A stretch of 64,000 nt of DNA from CAYYJR01 sp964472305 (GCA_964472305.1 CAYYJR010000004.1:124001-188000), one strand, 5' to 3'. Positions 1 to 8,527 are shown, counted from the first letter of the stretch. Notes: generated by a model not told the origin, from the sequence alone. Program-made: numbers and translations.

Positions 1-2
1 AT

Positions 3-1024
3 CTGGGCAAGGCGGTAGCGGCGTTGGCGCCGCAGACGCCCGTCTATCCGGTCTGCGAGTATCTGGAAGGCGTGGGCACGGGTCGCACGCTGGACGCCGA
101 TCCACTGCCGCTGCTGGCGGTACCGACCACCGCGGGCACCGGCACCGAGGCGACGAAAAATGCCGTCATCGCTTCCACGCAAGGGCGCTTCAAAAAAAGC
201 CTGCGTGACCCGCGCCTGCTGCCGGCGGTGGCACTGATCGATCCGGAATTGCTGCGCGATCTGCCGCCGCACCTGATGGCGTGGAGCGGCATGGATGCGC
301 TGACCCAACTGATTGAAGCATATACCAGCAACCGGGCACAGCCGGTCACCGACGCGCTCGCGCTGCGCGGATTGCAGGCGACGTGCCGCTTGCCGGCGGC
401 CTGTGCCAACGGGCGGGACGATTCGGCGCGTGCGGAGATGGCGCTGGCTGCCTACCTGTCTGGAGTGTGCCTGGCCAACGCCGGGCTGGGCGCGGCACAC
501 GGCATCGCCGCCGCGCTGGGCAGCGTGGCGCCCATTGGCCACGGGCTGGCGTGCGCGCTGGCGCTGCCGTGGGTGATGGCGGCTAACCTGCCCGCCGCGG
601 TCGCGAAATACGCGCGCGTGGGCGAGATNNNNNNNNNNNNNNNNNNNNNNNNNNNNNNNNNNNNNNNNNNNNNNNNNNNNNNNNNNNNNNNNNNNNNNNN
701 NNNNNNNNNNNNNNNNNNNNNNNNNNNNTCGCGAAATACGCGCGCGTGGGCGAGATACTTTGCGGCCGGTCCGCACATGACGATGAAGACGGCGCCCGGG
801 CTGCGGTGCACGCGGTATGGGAACTGTCGCGGACGCTGGGTATTCCACGCGCCGCCGAACTGCCCGTGCTGGCTCCGGTGCTGGCGGAAGCGCAGTTGCC
901 CGCGCTGGCGTCGGCGTGCCACGGCAACAGCCTGCGCGGCAATCCACGGCCATTATCCGACGAAGAGTTGATCGCGCTGCTGCGCGCCATGCGCGACGCG
1001 GAAAATCCGTTTGCGTCACCTTGA
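3..1024 (+). CDS. Iron-containing alcohol dehydrogenase, 5' partial and split by an assembly gap
   Basis: The reading frame enters from outside the window, so the N-terminal nucleotide-binding part is missing. It carries the family signature PTTAGTGTEATKNAV and the His-containing stretches AAHGIAAALG and IGHGLACAL, which match the iron-binding region of group III (iron-dependent) alcohol dehydrogenases. The tail, GNPRPLSDEEL, is typical of the family C-terminus. A run of 100 N interrupts the gene at 629-728. The coding frame changes across it, but removing the N run and one copy of the 28-base flanking duplicate (128 bases in all) restores a single frame ending at the TGA at 1022-1024. Family members reduce aldehydes or oxidise alcohols with NAD(P)H in the cytoplasm; the substrate cannot be read from the sequence. 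Family assignment is secure, substrate unknown. Confidence 0.85.
601..756. other. Scaffold gap (100 N) between two identical 28-base contig ends
   Basis: Bases 601-628 and 729-756 are identical, and exactly 100 N lie between them. A fixed length of 100 is the usual placeholder for a gap of unknown size. The two contig ends appear to overlap by 28 bases and should have been merged; the alcohol dehydrogenase frame agrees with that. Confidence 0.93.
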
Positions 1025-1097
1025 TCATTGTCGCGATTCCGCGGCGATGCCCCTCCACCCTCATGGGTACATCGCGAATGAAGAGGAGGGGACCCGC

Positions 1098-1292
1098 ATG
1101 GACGAACCGAAGCGCAATCAATTGATCGATCCGGTGTGCGGCATGCACCTGGATGCCGAAGAGGCGCCCGCCGTAACTTCCTATGGTGGCCGCAGTTATT
1201 ATTTTTGTTCCGACACCCATCGGTGGGAATTTGAACGCGATCCGGAGAAATATGCCGAGAAGGCGCGCATGGAGGAATCGGGATTGGCCTGA
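1098..1292 (+). CDS. Small YHS-domain protein
   Basis: A 64-residue protein made almost entirely of one YHS domain: DPVCGMHLDAEEA near the N-terminus, then YGGRSYYFCSDTHRWEF and a DPEKY motif. YHS domains occur in heavy-metal ATPases, metal-sensing regulators and monooxygenases and probably bind metal through the conserved Cys residues; the role of free-standing copies is not settled. ATG 1098 was chosen because GAGGAGGGG lies just upstream; a longer in-frame extension to 1011 has no support. Bases 1031-1037 and 1071-1077 are complementary, and CCCCTCC at 1050-1056 could pair with the ribosome binding site. Confidence 0.85.
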   Translation: MDEPKRNQLIDPVCGMHLDAEEAPAVTSYGGRSYYFCSDTHRWEFERDPEKYAEKARMEESGLA

Positions 1293-1322
1293 TCCTCCGG
1301 CAGAGGGAGCACACAACATACC

Positions 1323-2396
1323 GTGAAATTGCCGGCTGAATTACACTCGATCGCCACCAAACTCGAACGGGGCGAACGTCTATCCGTCGAGGATGGCGTG
1401 ACGCTGTACCGTGCGCCGCACCTGTTGCCGGTGGGGGCACTGGCCCAACGCAGCCGTGAGGCACGCCATGGTCGGCAAGTCAGCTACATTGTCAACCGCC
1501 ATCTGAATCCGACTAATATCTGCCACCTGCGCTGCCCGTTGTGCGCGTTCTCCCGCTCCCCCGGCGAGTCCGGCGCCTATTGCCTGTCCATCGAAGAAGT
1601 CTGGGCGGCGGCGGAGGCTTATCGCGAGCACCATCCGGCAGAATTTCACATCGTGGGCGGATTGCATCGCGACTTGCCTTTCACGTATGCGTGCGACTTG
1701 CTCGCCGGCTTGCGCGCACGCTTCCCCGGCGTCGCGCTGAAGGCGTTCACCGCCGCCGAGATCGACCACTGGGCGCAGGTCGCCGGCATATCGGTGGAGG
1801 ACTGCCTGCGCGCGCTGATGCAGGCGGGGCTTGACGGCCTCACCGGCGGTGGCGCGGAGATATTCGCCCCCCGCGTGCGCGCGCTCATCTGCCCGCAGAA
1901 GATCAGCAGCGAGCGCTGGCTGCAGATACACGGACTCGCGCACGCGCTGGGCCTGCCCACCACCGCTACCATGCTTTACGGACACGTCGAGACGGTGGAG
2001 GAGCGGGTACAGCACCTGCTGACGCTGCGCGAGCAACAGGACCGCAGCGGCGGCTTTGTCGCCTTTGTGCCGCTGGCATATCATCCCGAACACACCGCGT
2101 TGGGCGGTCAGCCGACCACCGGACGCGACGATCTGCAGACCATCGCGGTTTCACGACTGTTTTTGGACAACATTCCGCACATCAAGGCATATTGGATCAT
2201 GCTTGGCATGAAAATCGCGCAGCTTGCCATCGCGTTTGGCGCTAATGATCTTGATGGGACGGTGATGGAAGAGCGCATCTGCCACATGGCGGGCGGCAAT
2301 TCGCCACAAGCGCTCTCGGAAACGCAATTGCGCGACCTTATTACGGCAGGCGGTGGTGAGCCGGTACGCCGCGACAGCCGCCATCGCGTGCAATAA
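1323..2396 (+). CDS. mqnE: Aminodeoxyfutalosine synthase (radical SAM)
   Basis: 357 residues, the usual length for MqnE. The radical-SAM cluster motif is C67-x3-C71-x2-C74 in NICHLRCPLCAFSR. Other family blocks are FHIVGGLHRDLPF, LKAFTAAEI, GGGAEIFAPRVR and ATMLYGHVET. The enzyme joins 3-[(1-carboxyvinyl)oxy]benzoate to S-adenosylmethionine to give aminodeoxyfutalosine in the futalosine route to menaquinone. The start is GTG 1323, 31 bases after the YHS gene, with AGAGGGAGC upstream. Two other genes of the route, mqnP and ubiX, are in this window but far away; mqnA, mqnB, mqnC and mqnD are not seen. MqnC and CofH share the fold, but the combination of blocks fits MqnE best. Confidence 0.92.
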   Translation: MKLPAELHSIATKLERGERLSVEDGVTLYRAPHLLPVGALAQRSREARHGRQVSYIVNRHLNPTNICHLRCPLCAFSRSPGESGAYCLSIEEVWAAAEAYREHHPAEFHIVGGLHRDLPFTYACDLLAGLRARFPGVALKAFTAAEIDHWAQVAGISVEDCLRALMQAGLDGLTGGGAEIFAPRVRALICPQKISSERWLQIHGLAHALGLPTTATMLYGHVETVEERVQHLLTLREQQDRSGGFVAFVPLAYHPEHTALGGQPTTGRDDLQTIAVSRLFLDNIPHIKAYWIMLGMKIAQLAIAFGANDLDGTVMEERICHMAGGNSPQALSETQLRDLITAGGGEPVRRDSRHRVQ

Positions 2397-2421
2397 CGCC
2401 ACGGTCCCGGAATGCACAGGT

Positions 2422-3243
2422 ATGGCGCGTTTAAAAGTGATGACGCTGCATTTGCACGGGTACAGCGGGGATTGGCCCACTCGCCGCGATCGCCTGTTGC
2501 TCTTTTTGCAGAACGAAGAGGTTGATGTGCTGCTGCTGCAGGAGGTGCAGGAGCGCCCATGGCGGTTGAGTCAGGCGGAAGAACTCGCCTACCTCTCCGG
2601 CTACGGCATGCTCTACAGTCCTGCCCATCGTTATGTCTTCTGGCCGATTGTTGCCAACGGACTGGCTATTCTCTCACGGTATCCGATGAGCAACCAGTTC
2701 GTGCGATCCATTGCGCCCGCGACTGGACTGTTTCCAGGTCCCGACGGCGAACGACGGGTGTCGCAGCGGGTGGAACTGGCTATGGAAGGCTTCTCGGTGG
2801 TCGTCTACAACACCAATTTTCCCACCGCGGCGCCGGTGCAGCCCACGGCGGCGCAACGCCTGTGGGAACAGGTGGCGCAGGAAGAGGCGCTGCTGGTGGT
2901 GGTGGGTGGCAACTTCAACGTTCCACCCCAGCATGACGCCATCGCCTTCCTGCAAGGCAAGATCGCCGTCGCCAATAAACGCGGCGGATTGGCGGATGCG
3001 TGGACGACCGCCGGCATCGGTCCTGCAGAAACCTTCCCCAGCGCGGCGCCCAGCGCACGTCTTGATTACATCTTTTATCAAGCCGAACCCGCGGTGGTGG
3101 TGCAGGAGGCACGCGTCATCGGTCGCCGTCCGGTGGAAATGGCCGACCATGCCGCCGTAATCGCTACTTTCTCCATCTCACACGCAACCGAACATGAACT
3201 GCCGTTCGATGCCCAACCGGTTGCCACGCTGGAACCGATCTGA
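2422..3243 (+). CDS. Endonuclease/exonuclease/phosphatase-fold protein with altered active site
   Basis: 273 residues with the EEP fold of exonuclease III, DNase I and sphingomyelinases. The metal-binding glutamate is present in LLLQEV (E41), and the C-terminal ADH motif keeps its His. Three usual catalytic positions differ: the first-strand Asn is His10 (MTLHLHG), the TH motif is Thr-Asn (N132), and GDFN is GNFN (N164). LDYIFY near the end fits the family. It may therefore be inactive or have changed chemistry. ATG 2422 is preferred because the frame upstream overlaps the end of mqnE and reads as unlikely protein. It follows mqnE by 25 bases and may be cotranscribed. Substrate unknown. Confidence 0.72.
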   Translation: MARLKVMTLHLHGYSGDWPTRRDRLLLFLQNEEVDVLLLQEVQERPWRLSQAEELAYLSGYGMLYSPAHRYVFWPIVANGLAILSRYPMSNQFVRSIAPATGLFPGPDGERRVSQRVELAMEGFSVVVYNTNFPTAAPVQPTAAQRLWEQVAQEEALLVVVGGNFNVPPQHDAIAFLQGKIAVANKRGGLADAWTTAGIGPAETFPSAAPSARLDYIFYQAEPAVVVQEARVIGRRPVEMADHAAVIATFSISHATEHELPFDAQPVATLEPI

Positions 3244-3259
3244 ACACCTGTTCCTGTTT

Positions 3260-3297
3260 GGTGCAACACGTGGAAATGGACTTCCACGTGTTGCACC
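3260..3297. terminator. 16-bp perfect hairpin after the EEP gene
   Basis: Arms 3260-3275 and 3282-3297 are perfectly complementary with a 6-base loop and contain GTGCAACACGTGG. It sits 16 bases after a stop codon but has no T-run, so it may be a terminator-like or mRNA-end structure rather than a classical Rho-independent terminator. The 250-base interval to the next gene holds nothing else recognisable. Confidence 0.5.
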
Positions 3298-3494
3298 CCA
3301 CGTCCCGCCAACGACAAGATCATCAGGTACCCCAAAAAGTGGAATCGCATTTTGCAGCATTGCACTGGAGGGCGAGCGGGACAGCACGTTCACGGCGAAA
3401 TTGCGCGAATCGCCCACAAGCGGAAAGGACACTGCCGTATCTCGGCGAAACATAACGGCAACAAGGTTAGAGCATGAGGAGGATACCCATCGTG

Positions 3495-4421
3495 ATGCGA
3501 CACGATGCCCCACGGAAACCCCTGTTGATCGTCGGTTCCATCGGGCTGGATACGATCGAGACGCCGTTCGGCGCGGTGCAGGAAGTGCTGGGCGGCGCGG
3601 CCAGCTATTCCGCCACCGCCGCGTCATTTTTCACTGATGTCCGTCTGGTCAGCGTGGTGGGCGAAGATTTCCCGCAAGCGCACCTGGACTTTTATCGGGC
3701 GCATAGCATCGACCTCGCCGGTCTGCAGCACATCGCGGGCAAAACGTTCCGCTGGAACGGCAGCTATGAGTACGATATGAATCAGGCGCACACGCTCGCG
3801 ACGCACCTGAACGTGCTCGAACAGTTCACCCCACAGGTGCCGGAAGCGTATCGCAATTCGCCGTATGTCTTCCTCGCCAATATCGACCCCGTGCTGCAGT
3901 TGAGCGTGCTGAACCAGGTACACGCGCCGAAGTTCGTGATGGCCGATACCATGAACTTCTGGATCGACAGCAAGCGTGAGCAGGTGCTCGCGGTCATCAA
4001 GCGCGTGAACGCGGTGACGATGAACGACGCCGAGGCACGCCAGCTCTGTGAGACCGCCAGCCTGGTGACGGCAGGTCGCCAGCTCCTCGCCATGGGTCCG
4101 CAGGTGGTCATCATCAAAAAAGGCGAGCATGGCGCGATCATGTTTACCGCGAACGATTACTTCGCCACCCCGTCTTTCCCGTTGGAAGAAGTGCGTGATC
4201 CCACCGGCGCGGGCGACACTTTCGCCGGCGGTGTGCTGGGCTACCTGGCCTTCACCGACGACATCAGCCAGGATAATATCCGTAAAGCCGTGGTCTACGG
4301 CTCGGTACTCGCTTCCTATTCAGTGGAAGACTTCAGCCTGAACCGTATTGCGCGGCTGGAACCGGGCGAAGTGATGGTCCGCTATGCTGAAATGCGCCGC
4401 ATCACCGCCTTCGCGGAATAA
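3495..4421 (+). CDS. PfkB-family carbohydrate kinase
   Basis: 308 residues. The C-terminal PfkB signature DPTGAGDTFAGG contains the catalytic Asp and the anion-hole glycines. The N-terminal IVGSIGLDTIETPFG and LGGAASYSATAA blocks form the substrate lid and first signature region. Enzymes of this family phosphorylate sugars or nucleosides with ATP in the cytoplasm; this branch, with ETPFG near the N-terminus, has no substrate I can name. ATG 3495 was chosen because AGGAGGA at 3478-3484 lies 10 bases upstream; GTG 3492 is also possible. It stands alone, with hairpins on both sides. Confidence 0.85.
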   Translation: MRHDAPRKPLLIVGSIGLDTIETPFGAVQEVLGGAASYSATAASFFTDVRLVSVVGEDFPQAHLDFYRAHSIDLAGLQHIAGKTFRWNGSYEYDMNQAHTLATHLNVLEQFTPQVPEAYRNSPYVFLANIDPVLQLSVLNQVHAPKFVMADTMNFWIDSKREQVLAVIKRVNAVTMNDAEARQLCETASLVTAGRQLLAMGPQVVIIKKGEHGAIMFTANDYFATPSFPLEEVRDPTGAGDTFAGGVLGYLAFTDDISQDNIRKAVVYGSVLASYSVEDFSLNRIARLEPGEVMVRYAEMRRITAFAE

Positions 4422-4462
4422 CCGCCCCCGCGTGTGATCTCGGGGGCAATCGGGAATATTCA

Positions 4463-4493
4463 ACTCGGCCCGGCAACTGTTGCCGGGCCGAGT
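4463..4493 (+). terminator. 15-bp perfect hairpin between kinase and transporter genes
   Basis: Arms 4463-4477 and 4479-4493 are exact reverse complements (about 14 bp usable stem and a tight loop), very GC rich. It begins 42 bases after the kinase stop and ends 4 bases before the ATG of the transporter. There is no T-run. It could end the upstream transcript or hinder initiation of the next gene. Confidence 0.5.
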
Positions 4494-4497
4494 GGCA

Positions 4498-5478
4498 ATG
4501 AAGCATCTGTCTTTGACAACCACCCCCGCGGTGCGGAGACGTTTGCGCGGGATTGCGCCGGCGCTGGCCGCGGTCGTGCTGTGGAGCACGGTGTCGGTGG
4601 GCACGCGACTGCTGCTGCACGACCGGGATACCTTCTCCGTGGCGTTTCTTTCGGCATCACGCCTGACCCTTGCCGCGCTGGCGTTCATCGTATTGCGCGT
4701 GTGGTATTCACAGCGCGCCGGCGTGCCGTTCTGGGCGCCGGTCAAACAGACAGGCTGGTTGCTCATCGCCGCGCTGAGCATCTTCCTCAATTACCTGCTG
4801 TACAACATCGGATTGCGCTACACCACCGCCGGCGCCACCGCGGTCATCTCACAGATTCACACCATCGCCACCGTGCTGCTGGCGGCGTTGCTACTGGACG
4901 AGTCATTGACGCGTCGCAAATTGATCGGCATGGGGGTGGCCACCGCCGGCGTGCTGCTGGTGGTGATTCAGGGCGCCTCGCCGGCGGCGCTGTTCACGTC
5001 GAGCACTCTCTGGGGGAATCTAATCCAGGTGGTCGCCGCGCTGATCTGGCCGCTGTACGCCATCGGGCAGACGAAGCTGCTGCGCGAAAGCGGCAATCAG
5101 CAGGCGCTGATGCCGATTTTCGTCATCGCCGCGTTGCTGTCGATCCTCGTGCTGCCCTTCTCCGGCCCATCCATCCTGCATCCCACCACCCCGCTGGATT
5201 GGAGCGTGCTCCTCTTCCTCGGACTGGGCAGCACCGCCGCCGCTTATTGGCTGTTTGCCGTAGCGGTGCAGCGCATCGAAACCTCAGAAAGCACGATGAC
5301 CAACGTGCTCATTCCACCCATTTCCGTGTTGATGGCACACGGACTGCTGGGCGAACCGCTGTCATCGGGCGTCATTGCCGGCTCGGGACTGGTGGTGGTC
5401 GGCCTGGTGCTGCTGGTATGGCAGCGCGAATCCCGGGCGCCCGTCCGCCGCGACGAGCATCCGCGCAAGGCGGCGTGA
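4498..5478 (+). CDS. EamA (DMT superfamily) transporter
   Basis: 326 residues with about ten hydrophobic segments arranged as two five-helix EamA repeats. The first repeat begins at APALAAVVLWSTVSVGTRLL and the second near LWGNLIQVVAALIWPLYAIG. The closing part, ETSESTMTNVLIPPISVLMA followed by a helix with GLVVVGLVLL, is typical of the RhaT/YdcZ-like 10-TM exporters. These inner-membrane proteins move amino acids, nucleotide sugars or other metabolites; the substrate is not predictable. ATG 4498 is preferred although no clear ribosome binding site exists, because a strong hairpin occupies the bases before it. Confidence 0.85.
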   Translation: MKHLSLTTTPAVRRRLRGIAPALAAVVLWSTVSVGTRLLLHDRDTFSVAFLSASRLTLAALAFIVLRVWYSQRAGVPFWAPVKQTGWLLIAALSIFLNYLLYNIGLRYTTAGATAVISQIHTIATVLLAALLLDESLTRRKLIGMGVATAGVLLVVIQGASPAALFTSSTLWGNLIQVVAALIWPLYAIGQTKLLRESGNQQALMPIFVIAALLSILVLPFSGPSILHPTTPLDWSVLLFLGLGSTAAAYWLFAVAVQRIETSESTMTNVLIPPISVLMAHGLLGEPLSSGVIAGSGLVVVGLVLLVWQRESRAPVRRDEHPRKAA

Positions 5479-5591
5479 ATCATGTTTTCCGATCGCCCGG
5501 CGCTTCCTGTCAATCGAGAGAACGGAGGAAAGGGAGTACCGCGCGACGATGGAAAAAGGACCTTATCGCCCATTCATTGAAAAGATATTTT

Positions 5592-6896
5592 ATGGCAGCT
5601 ACATTACGCATCACACCCGGAACGACCTGCGCGGGCACGCTGGCGGTGCCCGGTGACAAGTCCATCTCACATCGCGCGCTGTTATTCGGCGCGCTGGCCG
5701 ACGGCGTCACCACCATCACCAACTTTCTCGATTCCGAAGACACACAGGCGACGCGCGGATGTCTGGCGGCGATGGGCGTGACTATCGACAGCGGAGAGAC
5801 GGTGCGCGTGCGCGGCGTGGGACTGCATGGCCTCATCGCGCCGCCCGCAACGCTGTGGACCGGCAACTCCGGCACCACAACACGTTTGCTGCTGGGCATC
5901 CTGGCCGGACAGCCGTTCACCGCCGTGCTGGCGGGTGATGCTTCGCTCAGCCGCCGTCCGATGGACCGCGTGGCAATCCCGCTGGCACAAATGGGCTCGA
6001 CCATCAAGGGCCAGGGCGAGCGCTGCCAGCCGCCGATTACCGTGCGCGGCGGCGCGCTGCACGCCATCGCCTACATTTCGCCGGTCGCCAGCGCCCAGGT
6101 GAAGTCCGCCATTCTGCTGGCAGGGCTATATGCCGACGGCGTCACCAGCGTCACCGAACCGCATAAATCGCGCGATCATACCGAGCGCATGCTGCGCGGC
6201 TTCGGCGTGGCGGTGGAGGAAGACAGCCTCACCGTGCGCGTGCGCGGCGGCCAGCGCCTGTGCGCGCAAGCGATTCGCGTGCCGGGCGATATCTCCTCCG
6301 CCGCGTTTTTCCTCGTCGCCGGCGCGGTAACGCCGGGCGCGCGCGTCACCGTGCGCGGCGTGGGGGTGAATCCCACGCGCGCCGGCCTGCTCGACGTACT
6401 GCGCGCGATGGGCGCCCGGTTGACGGTGCATGAGGAACGGCTGGAAGGCGGTGAGCCGGTAGCCGACCTGACCGTGGAGCATGGCCCCTTAACCGGCACC
6501 GAAATTCGCGGCGCGGTGATTCCGCGACTGATCGACGAGTTGCCCGTGCTGGCCGTCGCCGCCGCGTGCGCGCGCGGGACCACGGTCATTGCCGACGCAA
6601 AGGAGTTGCGGGTGAAGGAGTCCGACCGCATCGCCACCGTCAGCCGCTTTCTGCGCGATATGGGCGCGGAGATCGAAGAGTGCGAAGACGGCATGGTGAT
6701 TCACGGCGGCCGACCGCTGCACGGCGCCGAGGTGGAGAGCGACGGCGATCACCGCATCGCCATGAGCGCCGCCATCGCCGCCCTCGCCGCTGGCGCATCC
6801 TGCCACATCCACGGCGCGGAAACCATCGCCACCAGCTTCCCCACCTTCACCACGCTGCTGCAATCGCTGGGACCCGGCGTAAGCGAGGAAGCATAG
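5592..6896 (+). CDS. aroA: 3-phosphoshikimate 1-carboxyvinyltransferase (EPSP synthase)
   Basis: 434 residues, full length. It shows PGDKSISHRALLFGALA (shikimate-3-phosphate binding), TGNSGTTTRLLLG (PEP site), RPMDRVAIPL, KELRVKESDRIA, and DGDHRIAMSAA near the end. It transfers enolpyruvate from PEP to shikimate 3-phosphate in aromatic amino acid synthesis. The SGTT-x-RLL form of the PEP loop resembles class II enzymes rather than the E. coli type, but this is a judgement by eye. ATG 5592 is used; the frame is open further upstream but reads as non-protein there. The gene stands alone, with trpF elsewhere in the window. Confidence 0.95.
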   Translation: MAATLRITPGTTCAGTLAVPGDKSISHRALLFGALADGVTTITNFLDSEDTQATRGCLAAMGVTIDSGETVRVRGVGLHGLIAPPATLWTGNSGTTTRLLLGILAGQPFTAVLAGDASLSRRPMDRVAIPLAQMGSTIKGQGERCQPPITVRGGALHAIAYISPVASAQVKSAILLAGLYADGVTSVTEPHKSRDHTERMLRGFGVAVEEDSLTVRVRGGQRLCAQAIRVPGDISSAAFFLVAGAVTPGARVTVRGVGVNPTRAGLLDVLRAMGARLTVHEERLEGGEPVADLTVEHGPLTGTEIRGAVIPRLIDELPVLAVAAACARGTTVIADAKELRVKESDRIATVSRFLRDMGAEIEECEDGMVIHGGRPLHGAEVESDGDHRIAMSAAIAALAAGASCHIHGAETIATSFPTFTTLLQSLGPGVSEEA

Positions 6897-7062
6897 CACC
6901 GGGAACAGCGCAAGGAAAGCACGCTACCGGCTCTTTCGTGTCGCCCATGGAGCAGAAATTTCCCACGTGCGCCACGGCGGACGCGCGCTAACGAATAAGG
7001 TATCAGGCAGGTGGTTGCATAGGCCATGCCGGCGGAATGCCCTTCCCCCCGCCCCCGTGGCC

Positions 7063-7371
7063 GTATCGAAACCACACCGCCTTGCTTATTCGCGCCGGGG
7101 TTTCGATACAGACATCCTGAACTACTCAACCGCCGGATGGGCGGGACGCCCGTGCCAAGGTGGGTAGAGATGCGGCGTGGCTGCGGCCGAGCTTCCAAAC
7201 AAGACTCTTCGACGAAAAGCCGTAGAAGGACGTCACGGTCAGCAGGTCTGTGACGTCCTTCTGTCTGTAACCGAACACGATTCTCAGTCTGAAAGCTCGA
7301 CTGCACCTGTTGTGAGCTTGCCGAACCAGCCGCACGCTACCGAACAAGGCGACCAGCCGGTGGTTGAGTAG
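7063..7371. repeat. REP-like inverted repeats in a 640-bp non-coding region
   Basis: The interval 6897-7537 has no convincing gene. GTATCGAAACC at 7063-7073 is matched by its exact complement at 7099-7109. CTACTCAACCGCCGG at 7122-7136 pairs with 7357-7371 with one mismatch, so the two enclose about 220 bases. Inside, 7224-7236 and 7250-7262 form a perfect 13-bp stem. The GTATCGAAACC and GGTTGAGTAG modules resemble the paired ends of extragenic palindromes I know mainly from actinobacteria. No transposase lies nearby. This may be a decayed REP/REPIN cluster. Confidence 0.55.
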
Positions 7372-7537
7372 CGGTTGCCACCCGCGAATGGAGTTCACCG
7401 CGTTAATCATGCGCCATGAGCGGCGACGAAACGCATTGCGCACGCACGCACAGCATGGTGTCTGAAAAATGGGGATACCTTCCGGGAGGACGCGCCGGCG
7501 CATCATCGAGCACGACCGGCGCAGAGGAGGGCACAGC

Positions 7538-8107
7538 ATGACCGCATTCACCGTCGCGGCAATAGTCGCCGTCATTGTTATTGGCTTGCTGCTGGTGATC
7601 GAGCTTCTGGCGGCGACCATGATCCTGCTGAAGGTGCGGGGCATGGCGCAGGAGATACGCGACCGTGTTGATCCGCTGATCAGCGATTCGCGGCGCCTGC
7701 TGCATACCGTGAACGACGTCGCCGATCACGTGAAGCAGAATACGGAGAAGGTGGGGAACTCGGTAAGCAACGTCACCGAACATCTCGCCGAGCGTGTGGA
7801 TCGCACCAGCGAATCGGTGCAACAAGCCGCCGGCGCTGCCGTGCGGCGCGTCGCCGCGTCGCCGCTGTTATCGGCTTTTGCGCTCTTTGCCGGACTGCGC
7901 GTGACGACCACGCTGCTGCGTGCCATTCCATGGTCCACCCTGGCGGGAATGGTGTTCATGGTGGTGGGCCTACCGCGCCTGTTGCGCGCCTTGCGCTCGC
8001 TGCCGCCGCGCGCAACGCCGGCAGCCACGCAGGCGCCCATCATCGTCAAACCGCCGGCGGTCATCGCGGATGTGCTGGAAGAGGAATCGCTGCCCCGCGC
8101 CGCGTAG
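7538..8107 (+). CDS. Small membrane-anchored coiled-coil protein (DUF948-like)
   Basis: 189 residues. One N-terminal transmembrane helix (about residues 3-27) is followed by a heptad-rich, charged region (about 35-105, with VDPLISDSRRLLHTVNDVAD), two more hydrophobic stretches near 110-150, and a Pro/Ala-rich tail. The layout resembles DUF948 proteins, which are membrane-tethered helical proteins of unknown role. ATG 7538 is supported by AGAGGAGGG just upstream. The next gene, a ferritin-like protein, starts 103 bases later on the same strand. Confidence 0.7.
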   Translation: MTAFTVAAIVAVIVIGLLLVIELLAATMILLKVRGMAQEIRDRVDPLISDSRRLLHTVNDVADHVKQNTEKVGNSVSNVTEHLAERVDRTSESVQQAAGAAVRRVAASPLLSAFALFAGLRVTTTLLRAIPWSTLAGMVFMVVGLPRLLRALRSLPPRATPAATQAPIIVKPPAVIADVLEEESLPRAA

Positions 8108-8210
8108 CCGTCTTGCCGCGGAACGCCTTCATCGTTGTACGCCGCGTGAACACGCGCGGCGTTGCGGCGCGTCTACACTGACGGTGATTTACTTCGGGAG
8201 GGACGATACG

Positions 8211-8504
8211 ATGGATTTCACCGATCCGTATGCCGGCACCGCGCGCAACAAGCTACAGCACTCGACCCTGGCGCAGGCCATCCGCATCGACATGGCAGCC
8301 GAACTGGATGCCATCAATCTCTATGTGACTCACATGGAGTCCACCGACGATCCGATTATCAAAAGCATAATCGAGCACATCATCGAAGAGGAGAAAGAGC
8401 ATCTGGCCGAGTTCGAGCAAATGCTGTTCCGGTTGGATCAATTGCAGCAGCAAAAGGTCGGCAAGGCGCAGCAGGAAATTGAAGAGCGCAAGAAAGCCGC
8501 GTGA
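8211..8504 (+). CDS. EncFtn-like ferritin (encapsulated-ferritin family) without targeting tail
   Basis: 97 residues forming two predicted helices. MAAELDAINLY and IEEEKEHLAEFEQMLFRLD match the pattern of encapsulated ferritins, in which Glu residues of the first helix and the E-x-x-H of the second helix form the iron site at a subunit interface. Those proteins oxidise Fe(II) inside encapsulin shells. Here the C-terminus, ending in EERKKAA, has no encapsulin-targeting motif of the LKIGSLRR type, and no encapsulin gene lies nearby. ATG 8211 follows a GGGAGGG site. A rubrerythrin-type ferritin-like protein is the alternative; the short two-helix length favours EncFtn. Confidence 0.72.
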   Translation: MDFTDPYAGTARNKLQHSTLAQAIRIDMAAELDAINLYVTHMESTDDPIIKSIIEHIIEEEKEHLAEFEQMLFRLDQLQQQKVGKAQQEIEERKKAA

Positions 8505-8527
8505 ACGCAGCATTCTATCAGCCGGAT

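Noticed and set aside
4434..5591. An open frame that would add 386 codons before aroA
   Set aside because: The added part has no protein character and covers the EamA transporter in another frame; only the part from 5592 matches EPSP synthase.
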